A stretch of 64,000 bases of DNA from Flavobacterium sp. ov086. Lineage in GTDB: Bacteria > Bacteroidota > Bacteroidia > Flavobacteriales > Flavobacteriaceae. The stretch lies in NCBI RefSeq assembly GCF_900187965.1, contig NZ_FZNL01000023.1:1-64000 (forward strand). Direction: 5' to 3'. Under the pieces are notes generated by a model. That model did no database searches and was not told the origin of the DNA. It saw nothing but the letters and a program-made list of their open reading frames with translations. Positions 59,075 through 64,000 of the stretch are shown here, one piece after another. Every line of letters starts with the position of its first letter. Position 1 is the stretch's first letter. Made by a program: the position numbers and the translations under genes.

Positions 59075-60853
59075 ATGAAAGAATTAAGCTATTTAAACAA
59101 ATATTTCATCAAATATAAATATAGTTTCTCATTGGGAATTTTAATCACCATAATCGCACAAATCTTCTCTTTATTTACTCCAAAGCTCATTAGCAAGTCT
59201 TTAAACGCGATCGAAAAGTTTGATAAACTGCCAAAATCAGATCAGGCATCGCAGGTAATTATCGATACTTATCGTGAAGGTCTAATTCATAACGTACTGC
59301 TAATCATAGCTACTACGATCGTAGCAGGTTTTTTAACATTTTTAATGCGTCAGACTTTAATCGTAATGTCACGCCATATTGAATTTGATTTAAAAAATGA
59401 AGTTTTTAAGCAATACGAGAATCTTTCACAGAATTTCTACAAACAAAACCGTACCGGAGATTTAATGAACCGTATTAGCGAAGACGTTTCAAAAGTTCGT
59501 ATGTATGTTGGTCCGGCAGTTATGTACACCATCAATACTTTTATCCGTTTTGCCATCGTTATTATATATATGTATAATGTTTCGCCTTTATTGACCTTAT
59601 ACACGATTTTACCATTGCCAATTCTTTCGTATTGTATTTTTAAACTGAGTTCAGAAATCAATAAACGAAGCACCACTTTCCAGCAATATCTATCGAAAGT
59701 TTCCAGTTTTACTCAGGAAATATTTTCAGGAATTCGTGTTATAAAAGCGTATTCTTTAGAGAATCAACATCAGAATAATATGGTGGCTCTTGCCGAGGAG
59801 AGCAAAAAGAAAAGTTTGGATCTTGCCAAAGTGCAATCGCTTTTTGGCCCTTTGATGATTGCTTTAATCGGGATTAGTAACTTGGTGGTAATTTATTTTG
59901 GAGGTGTTATGTACATCAACGGAACGATTGCTAACATTGGCACAATTGCAGAGTTTATTCTATATGTAAACATGCTTACCTGGCCTGTAGCGTCCTTAGG
60001 ATGGGTTTCGTCTATGGTTCAGGAAGCGGAAGCTTCTCAGAAACGTTTGAATGAATTTTTGAAAATTGAACCTGAAATCGAAAATAAAAATGAAAATCAC
60101 TCGGATATTCAAGGGTCTATTGCTTTCGAAAATGTGAGTTATACTTATGAAGACACCAACATTGAAGCGCTGAAAAATGTAACTTTCACTGTAAAAAAAG
60201 GAGAAACATTAGCAATCCTCGGAAAGACTGGTTCCGGAAAGTCTACAATATTATCATTGATTTCCCGTTTATATGATGTTACTGAAGGAAGAATCACAAT
60301 TGACCAAAACGAAATAAGTACTTTAAACCTAAATGACTTAAGAAACAACATTGGAATTGTGCCTCAGGATGCTTTTTTATTCTCGGATACCATTAAAAAT
60401 AACATCAAATTTGGCAATCAAAATGCAACAGATGATGAAGTAATAGAAGCTGCCAAAAGCGCTGTGGTTCATGACAATATCATCGCTTTCAACAAACAAT
60501 ATGATACCATTTTAGGTGAAAGAGGAATCACACTTTCCGGCGGGCAAAAGCAGCGTGTATCTATTGCGCGTGCGATTATTAAAAACCCTGCAATTTTACT
60601 TTTCGACGATTGCTTGTCTGCGGTAGATACTGAAACGGAAGAAACAATTTTGAGCAATTTATTTGAAATATGTAAAGATAAGACTACAATAATAGTAAGC
60701 CATCGTGTCTCATCTGCTAAAAATGCTGATAAGATAATCATTCTTGAAGACGGCAGGATCATTCAACAAGGCTCTCATAATCAATTAATAAATCAGGAAG
60801 GCTATTATTCATCGTTATATTTAAAACAACTTTCGGAAAAAGAATTACTTTAA
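59075..60853 (+). CDS. ABC exporter, fused membrane and ATPase domains
   Basis: The 592-residue half-transporter has about six membrane helices (residues 1-320; LGILITIIAQIFSLFTPKLI) followed by the ATPase: Walker A GKTGSGKST (383-391), Q-loop IGIVPQDAFLFSDTI, signature TLSGGQKQRVSIARAIIK, Walker B AILLFDDCLSAVD and switch His in TIIVSHRVSSAKN. It resembles MsbA/MdlB-type lipid or multidrug exporters that work as dimers. The Walker B aspartate is followed by Asp (DDCLSAVD) instead of the common Glu (DEATSALD), an accepted degenerate form. Substrate unknown. Confidence 0.94.
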   Translation: MKELSYLNKYFIKYKYSFSLGILITIIAQIFSLFTPKLISKSLNAIEKFDKLPKSDQASQVIIDTYREGLIHNVLLIIATTIVAGFLTFLMRQTLIVMSRHIEFDLKNEVFKQYENLSQNFYKQNRTGDLMNRISEDVSKVRMYVGPAVMYTINTFIRFAIVIIYMYNVSPLLTLYTILPLPILSYCIFKLSSEINKRSTTFQQYLSKVSSFTQEIFSGIRVIKAYSLENQHQNNMVALAEESKKKSLDLAKVQSLFGPLMIALIGISNLVVIYFGGVMYINGTIANIGTIAEFILYVNMLTWPVASLGWVSSMVQEAEASQKRLNEFLKIEPEIENKNENHSDIQGSIAFENVSYTYEDTNIEALKNVTFTVKKGETLAILGKTGSGKSTILSLISRLYDVTEGRITIDQNEISTLNLNDLRNNIGIVPQDAFLFSDTIKNNIKFGNQNATDDEVIEAAKSAVVHDNIIAFNKQYDTILGERGITLSGGQKQRVSIARAIIKNPAILLFDDCLSAVDTETEETILSNLFEICKDKTTIIVSHRVSSAKNADKIIILEDGRIIQQGSHNQLINQEGYYSSLYLKQLSEKELL

Positions 60854-60907
60854 TTGTTGCGTAATCGATAAATTTTTATGATTTTTGAGTACTATTAATT
60901 CCAAAAA

Positions 60908-61291
60908 ATGATAGAACGTATTATGAGAGAAAATGACATGTTAGAAAAAGAAGAGATTTTTTCTAAAGTATTACGAGCAGGAAGAAGAACTTATTTCTTT
61001 GATGTGAGAGCTACTAAAGCTGACGATTATTATATCACGATTACAGAAAGTAAAAAATTTACTGAAGAAGATGGTTCTTTTCATTTTAAAAAACACAAAA
61101 TTTACTTGTACAAAGAAGATTTTAGTGCTTTTGCCGAAATACTAGAAGAAATGACTTCATATGTCTTGAACCACAAAGGCGAAGAAGTAATTTCTGAAAG
61201 ACACCAAAAAGATTTCAAAAAAGAATACGGTTCTGATAAACCTGAAGGTCAAAGAACTAGTTTTACTGATATTGATTTTGACGATATTTAG
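60908..61291 (+). CDS. DUF3276 PUR-alpha-like nucleic-acid-binding protein
   Basis: The 127-residue protein carries the PUR-type repeat: EKEEIFSKVLRAGRRTYFFD, VRATKADDYYITITESKKFT and FHFKKHKIYLYKEDFSAFAE. Bacterial members bind single-stranded DNA and RNA; the group is found in Bacteroidota and spirochaetes. The start may be ATG 60908 or ATG 60923 (MRENDMLEKEE), which has the more usual N-terminus. The ABC gene ends 54 bp before. A terminator follows. Confidence 0.92.
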   Translation: MIERIMRENDMLEKEEIFSKVLRAGRRTYFFDVRATKADDYYITITESKKFTEEDGSFHFKKHKIYLYKEDFSAFAEILEEMTSYVLNHKGEEVISERHQKDFKKEYGSDKPEGQRTSFTDIDFDDI

Positions 61292-61316
61292 TCGAAAATA
61301 ACTTTTTTAAAAGTAC

Positions 61317-61350
61317 AAGTCCAATATGTCCCGCATTTTGGACTTTTTTT
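61317..61350 (+). terminator. Intrinsic terminator of the DUF3276 gene
   Basis: AAGTCCAA pairs with TTGGACTT (8 bp, 13-nt loop), ending in seven T. Confidence 0.8.
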
Positions 61351-61447
61351 ATATATTTAAAAATGCAAAAAGGGCTTTTTTAGACGACAATTCTAAAACA
61401 TAACTACATTCCTCTAAAAAATTAATCACTAAATAAAATCCACGGCA

Positions 61448-61993
61448 ATGGAAACACAAATTTTAATATTACCCGGGCTAGGAAATTCCGGCGAAAAACA
61501 CTGGCAAACCTTTTGGCATAAAAAATTCGAAAATTCAATTCGATTGGTTCAGGACAATTGGGACGAACCTATTCGTGAAGAATGGCTAGCAAGATTAAAC
61601 GAAGAAGTTTCTAAACTCAATCAGCCAACTATTCTGGTTGCACATAGCTTAGCCGTTTCACTCGTATTACATTGGGCTGAAGCTAATACTAACAAAAATA
61701 TTGTTGGCGCATTACTGGTAGCTCCTGCCGATGTTGATTCACCTCAACACACACCAGAATCTATTAGGAATTTTTCACCAATTCCAACTTCAAAATTACC
61801 TTTTCCGTCGATCGTTGTAGCAAGCGAAAATGATCCTTATGCTTCCTTCGAAAGAAAACAATATTTTGCAGAAAAATGGGGAAGCGATTTTGTAAATGTC
61901 GGACAGCAAGGACACATCAACTCAGATTCTGATTTAAAATATTGGGAAGAAGGACAATTGATATTACAGCAGTTAATTGAGAAAATTTCTTAG
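61448..61993 (+). CDS. RBBP9/YdeN-family alpha/beta hydrolase
   Basis: The 181-residue protein is a compact serine hydrolase of the RBBP9/YdeN type. LILPGLGNSGEKHWQTFWHK is the usual opening, LVAHSLAVSLVLHWA holds the nucleophile Ser in H-S-L, LLVAPADVD follows, SIVVASENDPYASFE supplies the acid and QQGHINSDS the catalytic His. Cytosolic. Substrate unknown. Confidence 0.9.
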   Translation: METQILILPGLGNSGEKHWQTFWHKKFENSIRLVQDNWDEPIREEWLARLNEEVSKLNQPTILVAHSLAVSLVLHWAEANTNKNIVGALLVAPADVDSPQHTPESIRNFSPIPTSKLPFPSIVVASENDPYASFERKQYFAEKWGSDFVNVGQQGHINSDSDLKYWEEGQLILQQLIEKIS

Positions 61994-62024
61994 TTTTCAG
62001 TCGCAGTTTTCAGTCTGGGCGTAA

Positions 62025-62257
62025 ATTAACCGCTAAGTTCACAAAGGTTTTACGCAAAGTTTGCAAAGGTTTTGCTTGATTAAGTTCACAAAGCCAGATG
62101 TAAAAATCAATTCGTGCAGATTCGTGAATTCTTGGCGAAAATTAACCGCAAAGTTCACCAAGATTTTACGCAAAGTTTTCAAAGTTTTTAGCCAATTAAG
62201 TTCGCAAAGCTAGAATCTAAAAAGAATTCGTGTAGATTGGTGTCCATTCATGGCAAA
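62025..62257. repeat. Two tandem copies of a 116-bp intergenic repeat
   Basis: Unit 1 (62025-62140) and unit 2 (62141-62257) both begin ATTAACCGC(T/A)AAGTTCAC. They share TTTTACGCAAAGTTT, ATTAAGTTC(A/G)CAAAGC and AATTCGTG(C/T)AGATT, and both end (T/A)TGGC(G/A)AA. They diverge by point changes, so the duplication is not recent. The ending belongs to the GCCACGAATT family in reverse. Confidence 0.8.
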
Positions 62258-62279
62258 CTGAAAACTGAACACTAAAAAA

Positions 62280-62615
62280 CTATCCAATCCTAAGTCCATT
62301 TTCTATTTTAAAATCAGGAGTTAATAAAATAACATCTCCCTCCTTGCCTATTGCACCAAGAACCAAGCATTCGCTCATGAATTTTCCGATTTGTTTTCTC
62401 GGGAAATTTACTACCGCTATAATTTGTCGGTTTAATAAATCCTCTTTTTTGTAATGCACTGTTATTTGTGCCGATGATTTTCTGATTCCAATCTCAACAC
62501 CAAAATCAATTGTAAGCTGGTAGGCAGGTTTTCTTGCTTCGGGAAAATCATTTACATCTATAATGGTTCCGACACGCATATCGGTTCTCTCAAATTCATT
62601 CCAGGTTAAATCCAT
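62280..62615 (-). CDS. CsaA-type tRNA-binding domain protein
   Basis: The 111-residue protein is a single OB-fold tRNA-binding domain: FERTDMRVGTIIDVNDFPEA, RKPAYQLTIDFGVEIGIRKS, SAQITVHYKKEDLLNRQIIA and VVNFPRKQIGKFMSECLVLG. It matches CsaA/YgjH and the C-terminal domain of bacterial MetRS. CsaA proteins bind tRNA or act as chaperones in export; the exact role here is open. Confidence 0.92.
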   Translation of the reverse strand: MDLTWNEFERTDMRVGTIIDVNDFPEARKPAYQLTIDFGVEIGIRKSSAQITVHYKKEDLLNRQIIAVVNFPRKQIGKFMSECLVLGAIGKEGDVILLTPDFKIENGLRIG

Positions 62616-62751
62616 TCTTATTTCAATATTTGTTCATTTACAAACCTATAAATTTTGTAACTATTACCGCTAATTCTGTAACCGTTTTTTTAATGCAGCT
62701 TCTAATTTTACGCAGCAACTTATGAAAATAACACAAAAAAAAATATACAAA

Positions 62752-63645
62752 ATGGAAAATAGTCTTGTAAACACCAGCTCATCTCTTAGAGATTTTGACT
62801 TTTATATTCAACATTTAAATACAGACAAATACATTGAAACAGATAAAAACGTAAAACTTTATATCAAAGATTACGGAAAAGGAAAACCGGTAATTTTAAT
62901 TCATGGCTGGCCACTTTCTAATGAAATGTGGGAATACCAAATCGATTTTCTGGTTCAAAATAATTATCGTGTAATTGCTTATGACCGCCGTGGATTTGGC
63001 AAATCATCACAGCCTTATGACGGATATGATTATGATACTTTAACCGATGATTTAAAAGAAATTATCGAGCTGCTTCAACTAGAAAATGCAACTCTTGTAG
63101 GTTTCTCCATGGGAGGCGGAGAGGTTGTTCGCTACTTTAGCCGTTATAGTGGAAAAGGCGTTATAAAAGCAGTTTTAATTTCTTCAATAGTTCCTTTTTT
63201 ATTGCAAACCAATGATAATCCTGACGGTCATCCAAAAGAAAAAAGCGAAAATACCGCAAATGCAATTAAAACGGACCGTATAGGATTTATGGATAATTTT
63301 GGAAAGACTTTCTTCGGAATCAACATCATCAACAGACCATTGAGTACTCCATTATTAGAATATTACAGAACGTTGTGTTCCTTTGCTTCTCCCCGAGCTA
63401 CTTTAAAATGTGCCGAATCTTTTTCGTTTACAGATTTTAGAGCCGACCTGGATTCAATAAAAGTTCCGACTTTAATAATTCATGGCGACGACGATAAAAT
63501 TGTTCCTATCGAACTTACTTCAAAAAAAGCGGCTAAAGCTATTCGTGAAAACACCTATATCGTGTATGAAGGCGCTCCGCATGGCTTATTTTATACCCAC
63601 AAAGACAAACTAAACAAAGACTTATTAGAATTTTTGAATGCTTAA
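62752..63645 (+). CDS. Alpha/beta hydrolase (non-haem chloroperoxidase-like)
   Basis: I choose ATG 62752 (MENSLVNTSS); an in-frame ATG 10 codons upstream (62722) is possible. The 297-residue protein has the hydrolase signature VILIHGWPLSNEMWEYQIDF, RVIAYDRRGFGKSSQPYDGY, VGFSMGGGEVVRYFSRY (nucleophile Ser), LIIHGDDDKIVPIE (acid) and YEGAPHGLFYTHKDKL (catalytic His). The pattern is of the cofactor-free haloperoxidase/esterase group (MhpC-like). Natural substrate unknown. Confidence 0.9.
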   Translation: MENSLVNTSSSLRDFDFYIQHLNTDKYIETDKNVKLYIKDYGKGKPVILIHGWPLSNEMWEYQIDFLVQNNYRVIAYDRRGFGKSSQPYDGYDYDTLTDDLKEIIELLQLENATLVGFSMGGGEVVRYFSRYSGKGVIKAVLISSIVPFLLQTNDNPDGHPKEKSENTANAIKTDRIGFMDNFGKTFFGINIINRPLSTPLLEYYRTLCSFASPRATLKCAESFSFTDFRADLDSIKVPTLIIHGDDDKIVPIELTSKKAAKAIRENTYIVYEGAPHGLFYTHKDKLNKDLLEFLNA

Positions 63646-63682
63646 ATAATTCAAAATGTCACAGCCTTTTATGATTATAAAG

Positions 63683-63710
63683 ATTTCCGTATTCTCTTAA
63701 ATACGGAAAT
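63683..63710 (+). terminator. Stem-loop after the hydrolase gene
   Basis: ATTTCCGTATT pairs perfectly with AATACGGAAAT (11 bp, 6-nt loop). Only a short T-run follows, so strength is uncertain. Confidence 0.55.
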
Positions 63711-63820
63711 TTCAATCTGCCAAAATCAATAAAATCTGTGGTAAAAGCTAAAACCCACCAATAAAACAGGTACTTAATAATAATTACCGCTATACCCTTT
63801 CTTTTACAGAATTTTAAAGT

Positions 63821-63828
63821 TATTTTTG
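63821..63828 (+). promoter_or_regulatory. -7 promoter element of the thioredoxin-fold gene
   Basis: TATTTTTG matches TAnnTTTG, 20 bp before ATG 63849. Confidence 0.55.
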
Positions 63829-63848
63829 AGTAACTAATATTCTGTAAA

Positions 63849-64000
63849 ATGGCACGCACACCTTCAAATATGATTCCGCTTGGAACAATTGCTCCGGACT
63901 TCAAACTAAAAGACACTAATTCTAATAATGAATATTCGTTTGAAGATTTAAGGGGTTCAAAAGGTACACTTGTAATTTTTATATGTAATCATTGTCCGTT
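63849..64000 (+). CDS. Thioredoxin-fold (AhpC/TSA-type redoxin) protein, N-terminal part
   Basis: The gene starts at ATG 63849 and runs off the window after 50 codons. It reads MARTPSNMIPLGTIAPDF, KLKDTNSNNEYSFEDLRGSK and GTLVIFICNHCP. The PDFxLxDT opening and the CNHCP motif, which holds the first redox Cys, are typical of thioredoxin-family redoxins of this kind. A minus-strand open frame at 63659-63916 overlaps it and is not real. Confidence 0.88.
   Translation, partial: MARTPSNMIPLGTIAPDFKLKDTNSNNEYSFEDLRGSKGTLVIFICNHCP

Noticed and set aside
63659..63916. 85-codon minus-strand frame at the right edge
   Set aside because: Antisense to a clear redoxin N-terminus with its own -7 promoter element.
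1..64000. tRNA or rRNA genes
   Set aside because: I looked for tRNA-like GGTTCGAATCC arms with CCA-proximal stems and for rRNA stretches and saw none; a tRNA finder could still overrule this.

Overview
The window looks like chromosomal DNA of a Bacteroidota bacterium, most probably Flavobacterium or a close relative. It is AT-rich. Several genes carry the TAnnTTTG -7 promoter element typical of the phylum. Many secreted proteins end their signal peptide in NAQ/FAQ, and one carries a type IX secretion (T9SS) C-terminal sorting domain. Typical family members are DUF3276 (PUR-alpha-like), a long NusB, DUF6515, DUF5723 and Porin_O_P. Genus assignment is inference from these traits.

Layout. 1-324: right end of an IS3-family element. 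756-9736 (minus): a secreted-protein/Rhs block, comprising a fibre-like protein, a small T9SS-tail protein with one YD motif, a 2261-residue SpvB/FG-GAP/YD-repeat Rhs protein ending in an HExxH metallopeptidase-like toxin domain, and a tightly linked small lipoprotein that is the candidate immunity protein. 9860-13255 (minus): surface-polysaccharide genes (flippase, sugar aminotransferase, FemAB/GNAT-like protein). 13578-15980 (minus): TRIC channel, a secreted protein and an RDD membrane protein. 16001-21562 (plus): the SpoIIM-DUF4129-DUF4350-MoxR-DUF58 cluster, divergent from RDD. 21678-25310: secreted proteins, an alkaline-phosphatase-superfamily enzyme and a TrmH-type rRNA methyltransferase. 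25566-28975: MarR regulator, S41 peptidase and beta-lactamase-fold serine hydrolase, with a perfect palindrome at the regulator promoter. 29285-34737: Rel/SpoT, a small protein, Fur, purA and a NudK-type Nudix hydrolase. 34819-39257: amidohydrolase, small proteins, alpha/beta hydrolase and a YkuD L,D-transpeptidase lipoprotein. 39647-41424: TetR regulator plus a TetX-like FAD monooxygenase. 41703-43175 (minus): guaB. 43867-47143 (minus): an outer-membrane protein/lipoprotein pair, a hypothetical gene and HMG-CoA lyase. 47359-48686: a SatD-like HTH protein and DUF3307, then pyrD (minus). 50169-55856: porin, DUF6515 protein, formylglycine-generating enzyme, pepT and a YdeI-like protein. 56230-58871 (minus): yajC, nusB and leucine dehydrogenase. 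59075-64000: ABC exporter, DUF3276, hydrolases, CsaA-type tRNA-binding protein and the start of a thioredoxin-fold protein.

The most striking material is (i) the Rhs metallopeptidase toxin/lipoprotein pair, (ii) the TetX-like gene under its own TetR, (iii) a dispersed intergenic repeat that has become part of the coding sequence of a sugar aminotransferase, and (iv) an unusually rich set of structured intergenic repeats. The latter include a roughly 420-bp nested palindrome upstream of guaB, a two-copy TAGCCC...GCTYCT folded repeat, the GCCACGAATT family and a 116-bp tandem duplication. I found no rRNA, tRNA or CRISPR array. All family calls were made by eye without database searches.
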